From: Peromyscus leucopus
Taxonomy: Eukaryota; Chordata; Mammalia; Rodentia; Cricetidae
Length of the DNA stretch: 64,000 nucleotides
Direction of reading: 5' to 3'
NCBI RefSeq assembly: GCF_004664715.2
Contig: NC_051068.1
Span: 55,500,953 to 55,564,952, forward strand
A program made the position numbers and the translations under genes. Each line of letters starts with the position of its first letter. Position 1 is the stretch's first letter. The notes beneath the pieces are model-generated. The model was not told the DNA's origin, did no database searches, and worked only from the letters and a program-made list of their open reading frames with translations. This document shows, one piece after another, positions 47,987 to 59,279 of this stretch.

Positions 47987-48238
47987 AGTGCAAGGGCATC
48001 ACATGATTTTATATATCTATATAAATCTTGCAATGAACAAATGAGAGAAAATGTGACCTTTGCCTTCCTGAGACAAACATTTCACTTAATGTGATGAGCT
48101 CCACTTTCACCCATTTTCCTGTCAACCACATAATTTCATTTGTCTTTATGGTTGAATCGAACTTATTCATGCACACATACAGTAGTTTTTAATCCATTCA
48201 TTTTTGACACGCATAGTCGGAGGTTAAAACTTATTGTA

Positions 48239-48401
48239 GCCGGGCGGTGGTGGCACACGCCTTTAATCCCAGCACTCGGGAGGCAGAGCCAGGTGGATCT
48301 CTGTGAGTTCAAGGCCAGTCTGGTCTACAAAGCAAGTTCCAGGACAGGCGCAAAGCTACACAGAGAAACCCTGTCTTGAAAAACCAGAAAAAAAAAAAAA
48401 C
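48239..48401 (+). mobile_element. B1 SINE with 10-bp TSD
   Basis: Near-consensus gccgggcggtggtggcacac, tctctgtgagttcaaggcca, gagaaaccctgtcttgaaaa and an A tail. Flanking duplication acttattgta (48229-48238; 48402-48411). Inserted into the minus L1. Confidence 0.97.
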
Positions 48402-48632
48402 ACTTATTGTAAATAATGCTGCAATAAGCATAGACAGCTATGTATTCCGTGGTATATTTACTTAGAATTTTTGGGGGTACAGACTCAGAAATGGTATAAC
48501 TATGTTCAGTTTTTTGAAGAAAGCCCAAAATGATTTTGAGCATCTGAGCTGACTTGCATTTGCTACCAACATTATATGAAGATTCTCTCTTCCCTGTACC
48601 TTCATCAGCACTTGATGTTACATATTTTCTTT

Positions 48633-48680
48633 CTTTTTTTGTAACACAAGCCTTTAATTCCAGCAATCAGGAGGCAGAGG
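48633..48680 (+). mobile_element. 48-bp inverted B1 fragment with TSD
   Basis: A T run (48634-48640), then a plus-oriented B1 5' segment (acaagcctttaattccagca to gaggcagagg), enclosed by the 12-bp duplication catattttcttt (48621-48632; 48681-48692). T-run on the left with a plus-sense body is the mark of an inverted, truncated insertion. Confidence 0.85.
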
Positions 48681-49857
48681 CATATTTTCTTTATGATGGG
48701 TGGAATGGGGTAAAAATATCAATGTAGTTTTCATTTACATTCCTTGATAATTAGGGACTTTTAACACATTTTCATAGACTTATGCGCATCTATACTACAG
48801 CTTTTGAGAACGGTCTATTTCATTGGCCTATTTGTTGACTGATTTGCTGGATGTTTTGGGATATTTAGGGCTTCTTAGTTCTGTATATGTTCTAGATATT
48901 AATCATCTGTCAGATTCATAGTTAGAAAACTCTTTAATCTGTTCGATGTACTGTCTGTTGATGTGATTGTTTCCTTACCTGTGTATAAGATATTTCACCT
49001 TCATGCAACAAGTGTGTTGATGCCTTTTTAAAAAATTCTTTCCTATGCCAATATCTCAAGGTATTTCTCCCAAGTTCGCCTCTATTGATTTCAGCATTCC
49101 AGGTCTTCGACCTATTTTAAATTTATTTTGTAAAGAATAAGAGATATGAATCTAGACTCATTCTTCTACAAGTGGATATCCACTTTTCCTAATGTCATTT
49201 GTGAAACAGACTGCGTTTTCTCCAGTGTGTGTTCTTGACATTGTGAAAAATCAGATGATTTAGCTACATAGGTTTGTTATATGTCTTGTCTCCTATTCCA
49301 CTGATCTGTGTATCTGTTCTTGTTGCTCTAGTAACATGAAACCAGACATGGTGATATCTCAGGAGTGATTTGGCTATCCTGAATCTTTTGTACTTCCATA
49401 TACATTTTAGTCTCTTTTTCTGTTTCTATTGAAAAATATTAGTAGAAGTATGATAAAGATTTTATTGAATATTTAGATTGCTTTTGGTAATAAAATCATT
49501 TTCATATTATTAGTGTTGCTGATTCAAGAACATGGGGGATCTTTCTATCTTCTATTGTCTTTTTCAATTTCTATCTTCAGCGCTCTGAAGTTCTTACTGG
49601 GAAAATCCTCCATGTTCTTGATTAGGCATTTTGCATGATATTTCTTTTGAAGACATTGTGAATTGTGCTGCTTGACTGTTTGGTCAGAATGCTTGGTATG
49701 TCAGAAGGTCAATGACTTTTGTATGTTCAATTTGTATCATATTTTGCTAATAGAGTTAACAGACATAATAGTTTTGAGGGCTCTAATATCTAGGATTATA
49801 TTACCTTTAATTAGAAAAAAAATTGAGTTTTCATTTCTGTGGCTCTGCTTCCTCCTT

Positions 49858-50335
49858 GGGATTGTTGGCTACATTTGCTCCACAAGGGCAGAGGGAGCAG
49901 AAGCGGGGAACAGTGTTGGGATGGCTGTAGGTACAGTGGGAAAAGCCCTCCAAGAGAAGACGACAGGAAAATATATAGGGTTGGGAAGCCTGGGGACAAA
50001 CCCTAGTTTGCATTTAAGTGCCACAGTCCTATCTCTTCATATATGGCAGCAGGGTTCTATAGCAAACTTCTACTATAAGTCTTAGTTACCATATGTGCAG
50101 CATTTCTAGCAGGGAGGTTTCTAGCAGGACACTGTGCCAAGGATAAATCAGGCATCCAGGCTTAGAGACAGCTTTCAGATTAGGTCAGTCCTCCAGGCCC
50201 AGGGACATTCTCCAGATAAGGGTAGGTAGAAAGCAGGAAATCTCTCATCTGGGAAGGGAATCCCCATGTCACCAAGCTTTGGATAAAGCTGACAGGCCAA
50301 GATAGACTGCAACCTATGACCAGCAAGTCCTTTCA
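49858..50335. mobile_element. Insertion in the L1, family unknown
   Basis: GC-richer, LTR-like sequence interrupting L1 text that resumes afterwards. It contains a repeated tttctagcaggg/tttctagcagga motif. No TSD found; identity unknown. Overlapping plus and minus frames here are not convincing genes. Confidence 0.45.
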
Positions 50336-50940
50336 ACACATTTCTTATTTGTATGTCTTATTTCTTCCTATTGTACTGCATAACTCAAATTTTAAGTATT
50401 GAATTGAAAGTAGAGAAAATGGACACATTTGTCTTATTCTTAATTCTAGGGGGAATATTATGAAATTTTGCCACTGAATTTTGTGTTGGCTCTTCTTTGT
50501 CATATACAGACTTCATTATGTTGAAAAATATTAGTTCTGTTTTTCAGGGCTTTTTATCATGAGCAAACATTGGACTTCAAAGATCTTTTCTGCCTCTATA
50601 CAGATGATCATGTGATTTCTGTCCTTGAGTTTACTAAGTAAATGTATGGTGTACTGATCTGCCTATATTGAACCATCCTTGCATGCCTGAAATGAAGTCT
50701 ACTTGGTCATAATGAGAGATCTTTTTATATATAATTCAATTTGACTTGTAAGTATTTAATGGGAAATTTTGCATTTTTATACAATGTCCCAAAGATTGCC
50801 CATAATTTTATTATTTTCTTTTTTCTTTCTTGTTGGTTGTTATTTTCACACCCACTATTTTATATCAATATAAAAATGTTTTTTATAATGAATTTGATAA
50901 TGTGCTTTTTCTTTATATTTTTGTAGAATAATTTGAAAGA
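50336..50940 (-). mobile_element. Ancient LINE-1 ORF2, continued (minus)
   Basis: Antisense ORF2 resumes: cagatgatcatgtgatttct, tgaaccatccttgcatgcct, tctacttggtcataatgaga. Same orientation as 47700-49857. Confidence 0.75.
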
Positions 50941-51101
50941 CATTATTATTATTATTCTGTATAACTAATTAGTTATAGTTCTTCTGTATAACTAATGAGT
51001 TAATGACAAAATAAAGGAGAATTTATACATGTCTTGAAATACATGAAACTTCGTCACAGTGCCTCAAAACCTATAGAATACAACAGAAGAGATATTAAGG
51101 G

Positions 51102-51256
51102 GAAAGGACCAAGCATAGTGACACGTGCTCTTAATCTGAGCACTCCGGAGGCAGAGGCAGGGGAATCTCCATGAGTTCAAGGCCAGCATGGTCTACAAAA
51201 TGAGTTCCAGGATAGTCAGGATGTTAAACAGAGACCCTGTCTCAAAAAGAAGAAAA
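51102..51256 (+). mobile_element. B1 SINE
   Basis: aagcatagtgacacgtgctc, aggcagaggcaggggaatct, gagaccctgtctcaaaaaga. Flanked by attaaggg (51094-51101; 51257-51264). Confidence 0.92.
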
Positions 51257-51305
51257 ATTAAGGGCAAGTTGACAGCAATTAAGATCTACATTTTTTTAAA
51301 GAAAA

Positions 51306-51478
51306 GGGCAGTGGTGGCACATGCCTCTAATCCCAGCACTCAGGAGGCAGAGCCAGGCAGATCTCTGTGAGTTCGAGGCCAGCCTGGTCTACAGAGTGAG
51401 ATCCAGGAAAGGCACCAAAACTACTCAGAGAAACCCTGTCTTGAAAAAACAAAACAAACAAACGAATAAATAAATAAA
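51306..51478 (+). mobile_element. B1 SINE
   Basis: ggcagtggtggcacatgcct, cgaggccagcctggtctaca, gagaaaccctgtcttgaaaa, then an A-rich AAAC/AAAT tail. Imperfect T/A-rich flanking duplication. Confidence 0.95.
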
Positions 51479-51769
51479 TTTTTTTTTAAAAGAAAGAAAC
51501 ACTTCAAATAAGAAACTGAACAAGGCAACTCAAGGGACTAGAAAAGCAAGAAATTCCAAACCCAAAGTTGAGAGGAAGGAGTAAATGGTAAGTTACAAAC
51601 AGGAGCAAACAAAACAAGACATTTGATGAGTTAGGAACAATGAAACAAAAATTGGATTTTTTAAAAGATAAGCAAAATTAGCAAGCCTTCAAGTAACTGA
51701 ACTGATAAGCCTTCAAGCAACTGAATATCAGTAATTTTTTAAAAGATAGATAGTTTTAATATATTTCTT

Positions 51770-52224
51770 ATTTTTGTATTGTGCAAAAAATACATAATTT
51801 TATCTAACAATTAGAACTCATTCAATAATATTTTACCTTCTATAATAATTAGGCTTGGATAAGAATACAGTGATGTGATGCACTGACCCTGAAGCTTACA
51901 GAATGGCTTCAGTTCATTTTTGACAGTTAGGTAACAGTTGAAGACCTTTCTGTGCCCGGGGCTTCCTGAGCTTTCAGAACAGTATCTGCTCACCCCACTC
52001 AGAGGGTCACTCAGGTACAGGATGGGTTTCCCTTTTTATTCCTTATCAGAACGAAGCACACAAGATTTATAATTACCTAAAATCACTACTAATGACTTAC
52101 TTCTTGCATCTATCTGCTGCACTGTTGAGAAAAGAATTCCCACATTTCTCATTTCTCTACAAGATAAACAGGGTAGAAATTCTGTTCAAGAAAGAGTTCA
52201 CTGGTCTTGGAAACAAAGCACTGA
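51770..52224. other. Unassigned sequence
   Basis: Anonymous DNA. Confidence 0.5.
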
Positions 52225-52690
52225 TGTTCTCTTCCTGCTCACGGCATGTATTTATCATGTGACAAAGTAACTTTAAGTCTTGGTGTCATTGTTTCATGGG
52301 TAAAGTTTGTTTGAGCCAAATGCTCTACTTTAAAGATACAGTGTCATTTGTAATGGCATTATCTATTTTATGACAGACTTTATGAACCTGTTATAGCCTC
52401 CTTTCCTGTGGGTACAAGACCAGAATACCAGAAGCAATTAATTTACATTTACATAAAATAGATTTTCTTTTTTATAAAGGGGGAAAATACTGTAATTGCT
52501 CAAAATATATCTTGGAGTTATTTAATTTTGTATTCCCAAGGGACTAATTTTTAATATGCTGTCTGTGGTATCCAAATAATTGTTGTTCATCTAGATCATT
52601 TCATTTTGATGGCATTTGTTTTCCTATCATACTTAGTTTATGTTACTGGAATTGTCTTTACATCTCCAGCCATCAATTGAACTACTATTT
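52225..52690. other. Candidate conserved non-coding block
   Basis: Repeat-free, AT-rich, with motif-like stretches (cagtgtcatttgtaatggca, gaagcaattaatttac, ccaaataattgttgttcatc). No coding frame. Conservation is a guess. Confidence 0.25.
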
Positions 52691-53004
52691 GCCTTATATC
52701 AGAAATTATGTATTGGTGTCCAGGATCTAGTGATGGTTGTACTTGCAAACATATTCGATATTTGTATATTTAGCAAGTTGTGTTTCTGAAGTAAATGAGA
52801 AAATCTCCCACCATGGTAGTCAGAGAGAAACAAGAAGATTTGTAACAGGAACATTTGTATCCAATTCTGCAATATTTTCAGGAAAGCATACTCAGCTCCA
52901 GGGATGTTTGCTTCCTAGAGGAGATGACATGTAAGATAAAACTGAAAATTAGTAGTTTCTACCCAGGGAAAATGTTCAGAAGAATAGTTGAATTGAGATA
53001 AATG
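52691..53004. other. Unassigned sequence
   Basis: Anonymous. Confidence 0.5.
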
Positions 53005-53092
53005 GTATATATATATTATGTGTGTGTGTATGTGTATATATGTATGTATGCATTAAATGTGTCTGTCTGTATGTATGTATATATGTATGTTT
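53005..53092. repeat. (TATG)n/(TA)n/(TG)n tract
   Basis: tatatatatt, tgtgtgtgtatg and tatgtatg units. Confidence 0.9.
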
Positions 53093-53479
53093 GCAAGGAA
53101 GGTGGGTTTTTTTGATGGGAACAAAGCTGCAGCTCAGATAATATTTAAAAATATGTCCAAAAGGTCAGGCTATCTGTGAGTGAAGATGATAGGAGTCACT
53201 GTGACACTGAAATAATTAAGTGGGCAATGAGACACTCAAAACCATCTCTCAAAGGTCTACACTAGAGTTGGATTAAAAGAGGTCATGGTACTAAAGACAA
53301 TGACCACCCAGGTGCAAATGCCCACTCAAGAAGTGATCTGTAGCACATCAAGGCTCAAAAGATGTAACACAGAGAGAGATTTTTCATAGGCAGACACAAT
53401 AGGTTTTAGGGAATGGTCTATTGTGGAAAGTGAACAAATGTTGTGAAAGAGCAAAGTACTTATGCTAAGATGCAGTTTT
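53093..53479. other. Unassigned sequence
   Basis: Anonymous. Confidence 0.5.
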
Positions 53480-53870
53480 TTCTAGTATCAACATTTTGTA
53501 GGTAACATGTCTAATTAATTTTCCTCTTAGCCTTCCAATGTGAAATTAAATTCCTGTCACCTCTAATTAACTATTATAAGGAATAAAGCTGTTTTTCCTA
53601 TTTATTGATTTTATTGGCTCGTTATCAACTATTATTGTAATATTAGTTCCAGAATTTTTAAAAATGAGATTTAGGATTTAGAATTATATACATAATTAAG
53701 AATAACAACTACACCTCTTTCACTGCTAAGAGTCCTTTTTAATATAAACCCATCAGCCTTTAGGCAAAATTCATTAATTAGTCATAAGATTAATGTGCTA
53801 TCATCTGTCAGATTATTGCAAAATTAGATGTTGGGAGGAGTTCCTCAGAATAACTAGGCCCTATGATAAC
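53480..53870. other. Candidate regulatory/conserved block, TAATTA-rich
   Basis: Repeat-free and AT-rich with several homeodomain-type cores (ctctaattaacta, attcattaattagtcat, gtctaattaattttcc) and tgtcagattattgcaaaatt, a C/EBP-like ttgcaaaa. Consistent with, but not proof of, an enhancer. Confidence 0.3.
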
Positions 53871-54649
53871 TTTTGAAGTTACTTTATTAAAAGTTGAGCT
53901 CGGCAAATATTTTGTGTTCCATAACTTTTTGTGGTTTTGAAGTCAGCCCCACCATGGATAAACTATGAACACAGCTATATCTCTGTCTTTCCTTCCCTCC
54001 CACACACCATCAGTCATCTTTCACTCTGACCTCTGTCCTTGGTTGTACAAAATCCCTGGGAATGAGGTGTTCCCTTTATAGATTGTTACTCCTGCCCCCT
54101 GACACTCAATCTAGGTTAGTACATGAGAGATGCAGGGGGGATTCTCAGGTGGTTTTTTTTTTTTTTAGTTGACTGTGTGATATTTTTAAGTTGATTATTA
54201 TTTTTAATCATTTTACTTTTCTGAAGATAGAGATTGAATAAATATATGTCTGTTAGATTTTTAATGAACTTTAAATAAAATTAAATACTTAATATCATAC
54301 ATAAAAGCAGATTATAGTGACTTTTCAAAATAATACTTATTAAAATAATCACTTTTAACCCCATTTCAGTAGTATACTATATACTAGTAATTTATTCTTA
54401 AAGACATGTGAAATGTTGGTAGTGTAAGCTTTATTCATATTGAGTGTTATAGCTAAGTATTTCTGCAACTAGTGGCTCTGCTTTCCACAGGCAATACTTA
54501 ACCAATAACTCGCTATATGTACGTCTCCAGTTTCATAATTATAACTCCAAAAAGTAAAATACCATGACAAGATAAATTTGGGAAATGCTAGATTGACCAG
54601 TGTTGAAAGGATTCTTATCCTCAGCATTTTAATTAACATTAACTACTAC
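53871..54649. other. Unassigned AT-rich sequence
   Basis: T run at 54152-54166; AT-rich thereafter. Nothing recognised. Confidence 0.5.
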
Positions 54650-55000
54650 CCTCGACAATGAGAAGCTTCTCTGATGAAGGCTAAGGGCAGAACCAATCTA
54701 CAGATACAAAACCATGAGTATTTAGAAGGTAGTCTTTTCACAGATACACTTAGCAAAATGATAGTAGTAGGTTCCCATTAGGGCCTATGGTCTCCACAGG
54801 CACTAATTTGTGACCAGGCCTGAAGTACCAAGCATGCATTTCCTCCTGTGGAGGGGGTCTTGATTCCAACCAGAAAGTGCTTGATTAGCCACATAATATC
54901 CATGCCACTATTGTCCTAGTGGTCATGTGTTGTTGAGCTAGTTTCTGTTGTAACTCACAGGGTTCACAGTTGAGTAAAACTATTGATGACTATACTGGAT
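54650..55000 (+). mobile_element. Rodent LINE-1 3'UTR fragment
   Basis: cttctctgatgaaggctaag, gtcttgattccaaccagaaa, atccatgccactattgtcct, tgtaactcacagggttcaca. Confidence 0.75.
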
Positions 55001-55002
55001 AA

Positions 55003-55054
55003 TTTTGTGTCAAATGACACAAGATGAAGCCATCTGCAAGGAGGGAACCTCAAT
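55003..55054 (+). mobile_element. Rodent repeat fragment (RMER1-like?)
   Basis: aattttgtgtcaaatgacac and gagggaacctcaattaaga match the end of the repeat seen in reverse at 11555-11955. Only about 50 bp remain. Confidence 0.5.
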
Positions 55055-55752
55055 TAAGAAAAGGAAGAAACAAAGAGCTAAAGAGGCCCACAGAAATCCA
55101 CAAAGATACCCCCACAAAAGACTGCTGGCAATGGTCGAGAGACAGCCGGGACTGACCTACTCTGGTGATGGGATGGCCAAACACCCTAATAGTTGGGCCA
55201 GAAACCCCATCCAAGGACTGAGGAATCTGGATGCAGACATCCACGGCTAGGCCCCTGGTGGAGCGCTGGGAGTCTAATTAGTGAGAAAGATGGGGGTCTA
55301 TATAAGCGAGAATTGTTGAAACCAAGGTTGGATAAAGCACAGGGACAAATAACGAAACGAATAGAAACACATGAACTATGAACCAAAGGCTGAGGGGCCC
55401 CCAACTGGATCAGGCCCTCTGAATAGGTGAGACAGTTGATTGGCTTGATCTGTTTGGGAGGCATCTAGGCAGTGGTACCAGGTCCTGGGCTTGTTGCATG
55501 AGTTAGCTCTTTGAAACCTGGGACTTAGGCGGGGATGCTTGGCTCAATCTGGGAGGAGGGGACTTGACCTGCCTGGACTGAGTCTATCAGGTTGATCCCA
55601 GTCCTCGGGGGAGACCTTGATCTGGAGGAGGTGGGAATGGGGGATGTGCTGGGGGGAAGGGTAGGGGGGCAGGAAGGGAGAGAACAAGGGAATCTGTGGC
55701 TATTATGTAGAACTGAATAGTATTGTAAAATAAAAAAAAAGAAAAAAGAAAA
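55055..55752 (+). mobile_element. LINE-1 3' end, uninterrupted copy
   Basis: Colinear reference for the inverted copy at 12 kb: gcccacagaaatccacaaag, ggttggataaagcacaggga, gacagttgattggcttgatc, gcttggctcaatctgggagg, ggaatctgtggctattatgt, then an A-rich tail. Antisense frame 55186-55464 resembles one at 12235-12540 only because the repeat is shared. Confidence 0.8.
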
Positions 55753-55754
55753 AA

Positions 55755-56320
55755 AAAACCTGGAAGTTATTTTGTAGAAACAACCTGTTTTAGACAGGAC
55801 ATGACCATTGTATTCATGAAATCATGGCAGCTATGGATTACCACACATGAGCTATGATGCAACCTTGGGGGCCCTCAACATCCATTGTGGAAATGCAAAG
55901 GACTCATGAGTCCCCACCTCTCCATGAGAGATAGTGAGTATTTAAATAATGGCTGGAAGGTGAGATTAATACTTTATTCCACAGTATATCCACTGATAAA
56001 TTGCCCACACACCAATAAATAAGTTTCCATCCATGCTCAAACAAGTAACTTTAATTAAAATCAGACCATCACACAGACAAAAAGACAAGAAAGTAGAAGA
56101 AAGACTTGATGAAAGAAGGAGGGGTTCAGGAGTAGATGGAGGAGGGGTAAGAAATGGTAATAAGGGTGAAGGCAGGTGGGGAGAGATGGATATAGGAGGT
56201 GAGGAGAGGGGAATCAGAGATGATTATAGGGGACAAAAGTGATAAATTCATTATATACTTGTATGAAACTGTCAAATTATAAATGAAGAAAGAAAGATGA
56301 GAGAAAGAAAGAAAAAATGA
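55755..56320 (+). mobile_element. Rodent LINE-1 3'UTR and tail
   Basis: acatgaccattgtattcatg, ggggccctcaacatccat, ccacacaccaataaataagt, a G/A-rich stretch at 56080-56240, and an end with atgaaactgtcaaattataa. Confidence 0.7.
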
Positions 56321-56573
56321 TTTAGTGTAGTAACTCTTCAATTTTTTAATATGTGCATATACACTGTGCTTGGGAAGGAATATTAAAAAACTTATTGGAC
56401 CATCTGGGTATTTTCAAGACATTGCATTATCTGATACATCCTAGGAAAACCCTGATGCATCAAATGGTAAGAACGGTGAGGGTGAGATTCAGAAATTTTT
56501 TTGGTGTTTCTTCTCACTTCTAGGTTATTTCCAATTTTCTTGTCCAATTTGTAGGCTTTAAAAGACAAATAAC
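56321..56573. other. Unassigned sequence
   Basis: Anonymous. Confidence 0.5.
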
Positions 56574-56790
56574 TCTACTGGAGAGAATGCTTGGTAGTTA
56601 AGAGCGTTTGTTGCTCTTGCAGAGAACCCAGGTTCTGTTCTCAGCACAAACATAGTGATTCACCACCATCCATAACTCCAGTCCCAGGGAATCTGGACCC
56701 CTCAGTCACCAGTCATGCACATAGTGAACATACATGCAGGCAAAACTCTTGTGTACATGAATTGAATTAAATGTTTTAAATGTGTTTATA
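56574..56790 (+). mobile_element. B2/B3 SINE
   Basis: ggagagaatgcttggtagtt, agagaacccaggttctgttc, ccataactccagtcccaggg, catacatgcaggcaaaactc. Confidence 0.85.
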
Positions 56791-57569
56791 ACTGTTCTCA
56801 CCTCTCTCCATCTCCCGGCAAAATACCCCATTCTGCACCTGTTGCAAGATGATATGTTCTCATGTTACTTCCTAAGAAATAAGCTCCTAACCATATCAAA
56901 GTAATCATGAGCAAAATCTGGGCATATTTTCTCTGGGAACTGCACACAAATATTTTTAAATAAGTGAAATTCTTGAACTGGGATTTTTATGTGCTTCTAC
57001 TTTAAATCCATTTCCAAAATAAACGTGTAGCCAGTAGCAACCCCGGTGTCAATAAATGTACAGGACACAATCCAGCTGAGATCAACAATGCAATTACTTA
57101 CAATGAACAAAAATGGAAGCTGAGTGGGAGGACTTACAACGGTGCACAATCCCCACACTGTACTTGTTGCCTTCCAGCCTGGGAGCTCTGCAGAAAGACA
57201 TAAGCATGTGACCAGGGAGAGTAACCCCAGAAATCCTGGCTTAGCTGAGGAAAGCACTTCATCTAAAGTCACAGAACTAGAGATGAATTAACTGAAATAC
57301 CTTTGCAAAACGAGAGAGAGAGACAGCTTACCAATTAAGGCAGGTTTCCATTAGCTCAAAATAAATTCATTATCACTCTGTATTAGTAAAATAATTTAAA
57401 ACAATCAAAGTCTAAAGCTATATTTCTTAGTAATCATGCTAACAAGGATGATGTTGTTCTCTCTTCTCCCTCAATTTAATCATAACATGGAAGTATGAAT
57501 AATTTATACTAAAATATCCATAATTTTATTAAATAAGGAGTAGCTGATGTAACAGTAACACTTGGAACA
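56791..57569. other. Unassigned sequence
   Basis: Anonymous. The minus frame at 56997-57272 has a hydrophobic stretch but no recognisable family. Confidence 0.5.
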
Positions 57570-57740
57570 TAAATATTTTACATACATTATCTGACTAATA
57601 AAAAGATTTGTGGAATATGATAGAGTGAAGCACAGATGGAATACTGTGCTTCCAATACCACAGAAGGAGGGCATTTCAGAGCTAGGATTCAGACCTAGCT
57701 CTTAGCTGGCTAAACATTGTGATGAAGTTCTCTCCTGCAT
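57570..57740 (-). mobile_element. MIR SINE remnant
   Basis: gagctaggattcagacctag with flanking text fits the reverse complement of the MIR core and 5' part. Confidence 0.45.
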
Positions 57741-58352
57741 GGACTGCGAACAAATGAACGCCCTCAATGCATCACACATACCTAGAGCCACTCTACATGC
57801 AGATTTGATCTTTTCATCTGACAGTTCATGGATAGACCCATGGAAGGCTAAGTCCTGTGTTTTTTAGAGAGAACACATATACAAGAGACTCATTTCAAGA
57901 CAAAATGATGTACATCTGAGAAACAGCTCACTCTGATTTACCCGTTTAGTAATAAATACTATTCCACCATTCCTTCTTAATTTAGGCTCCATCCATAATG
58001 TTAAGACTGAAATGACTAAGAAACACCTAGTGAAATCTTTTCATTTTATAGAGAGGAGAAACGGGCAGTGTGGACAGCTTCGGCAGCCTTTCCATTGAAA
58101 GCCTAGCTCTACTTGCTGTGTCCTTGTCCAGGATGGCTTTTGAGCACTTGCTCACCCTTCAGTTTACCTGAGGTTTTATCAAGTAGGAGAGATAAAGGAT
58201 TGCCTCACTGACAGATAAGGCCTTGGAAATCAATCTCATGCAAACAATAAAGAGCATCTATTTCCTTTCATAGGAATACTCCCCTCTCTATTGGGGGCAG
58301 GCAGAGTCTCAACCCTTTGAGTTTCCTCCTAAAGCACACCTTTCAAACCAAG

Positions 58353-58355
<3 letters not shown>
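57741..58355. other. Unassigned sequence
   Basis: Anonymous. Confidence 0.5.
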
Positions 58356-58357
<2 letters not shown>

Positions 58358-58421
<64 letters not shown>

Positions 58422-58500
58422 TCCCTCTCCCTCTCCCTCTCCCTCTCCCTCTCCCTCTCCCTCTCCCTCTCCCTCTCCCTCTCCTTCTCCCTCTCTCTCT
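58358..58500. repeat. Compound (CT)n then (CTCCCT)n tract
   Basis: Pure CT run (about 58358-58417), then about 12 hexamers of CTCCCT, then a short CT end. Ser-Leu and Arg-Gly/Arg-Glu frames on the two strands are artefacts. Confidence 0.97.
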
Positions 58501-58786
58501 CCATTTCATAAATGCATTTCTAAATTTCCAAGCCAATTCCCTTTGTTCTATCATCTCCTAAAATTTGGCAAAATCTTCTTGGTACAGGAAATAATGAGGA
58601 AGAAGATTTCTTTCTAGAATTACCTGCTAAATATGTCATATAGACTTTTCTGTTAGAAGCTTTGAGGTTGGTTTCAGGATCTATTTTCATTTTTGATAAT
58701 GGTAGATACAGCAATTGGAGAGCTGTAATAAGAAGAGATGGGCTATGAACAAAATCTCAAGATATCACCCCACCTCCATTTGGGTT
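58501..58786. other. Unassigned sequence
   Basis: Anonymous. Confidence 0.5.
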
Positions 58787-58957
58787 TTTTGTTGTTGTTA
58801 TTGTTGTTGCTGTTTCTAGGTGTTTTGAGACAGGTTTTTATATAACCTTCGCTGACCTCAAGCTCTCTGTGTAGTTGAAGATAACCTGGTCTTCTGATCC
58901 TTCTGCCTCCACCTCACAAGTGCTAATATTACAGGCATATACCATCACACCTGACTA
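58787..58957 (-). mobile_element. Old B1 SINE
   Basis: GTT-rich tail, ttttgagacaggtttttata, ccttctgcctccacctcaca, gcatataccatcacacctga. Confidence 0.75.
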
Positions 58958-58984
58958 AGATGTTGTTCTTGATGTCATGTGATT

Positions 58985-59115
58985 ATAGTCAAATCAGCTA
59001 ATATTTTCCAACTTGGAATTTTTATGTGTAACCTGGAGATAATTGCACATGTCCTGCTTACCTCACATGGTTGATTTGAGATTAAACTTGGTAATGAAGT
59101 AAGACTGTTTCCTAA
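58985..59115 (+). mobile_element. MIR SINE remnant
   Basis: tgtaacctggagataattgc and ttacctcacatggttgattt, then gagattaaacttggta follow the MIR core and 3' part. Confidence 0.5.
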
Positions 59116-59224
59116 CTGATGGTCACTGTCAATTAAGTTATTCATTTATCCAATTTTTTTCAGCTCCTAGCTTATTGTGTCAACTCAATCTTAAGCACTG
59201 AGCACATCAAAATGACTCAAAAAT

Positions 59225-59268
59225 ATAGATAGATGATAGATAGATAGGTAGATAGATTGATAAATAGA
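59225..59268. repeat. (GATA)n tract, imperfect
   Basis: atagatagatgatagataga followed by taggtagatag variants. Confidence 0.9.
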
Positions 59269-59279
59269 TATAATTGATC

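Larger units (their letters stand above)
47700..49857 (-). mobile_element. Ancient LINE-1, 3' half (minus)
   Basis: Antisense L1M 3'UTR (catgtcacatactttaacca, then caccaccccaacac) and ORF2: taaataatgctgcaataagc, atctgtcagattcatagtt, gatgtgattgtttccttacc, atatccacttttcctaatgt. Broken frames. Carries two B1 insertions. Confidence 0.75.
50995..51765 (+). mobile_element. LINE-1 ORF2 fragment (plus)
   Basis: aaaacctatagaatacaaca, gatattaaggggaaag, then after two B1 insertions tcaagggactagaaaagcaa, aacaggagcaaacaaaac, attggattttttaaaagata. Orientation opposite to the preceding L1, so a separate element or an inversion. Confidence 0.7.

Noticed and set aside
49663..50085. 140-residue plus frame
   Set aside because: Half is antisense to L1 ORF2 and half is the unidentified insertion; no coherent protein.
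56997..57272. 91-residue minus frame with hydrophobic stretch
   Set aside because: No family, no signal of coding constraint, and no promoter or splice features nearby.
58309..58554. Arg-Gly/Arg-Glu-rich protein-like frame
   Set aside because: Translation of the compound CT/CTCCCT tract in reverse.
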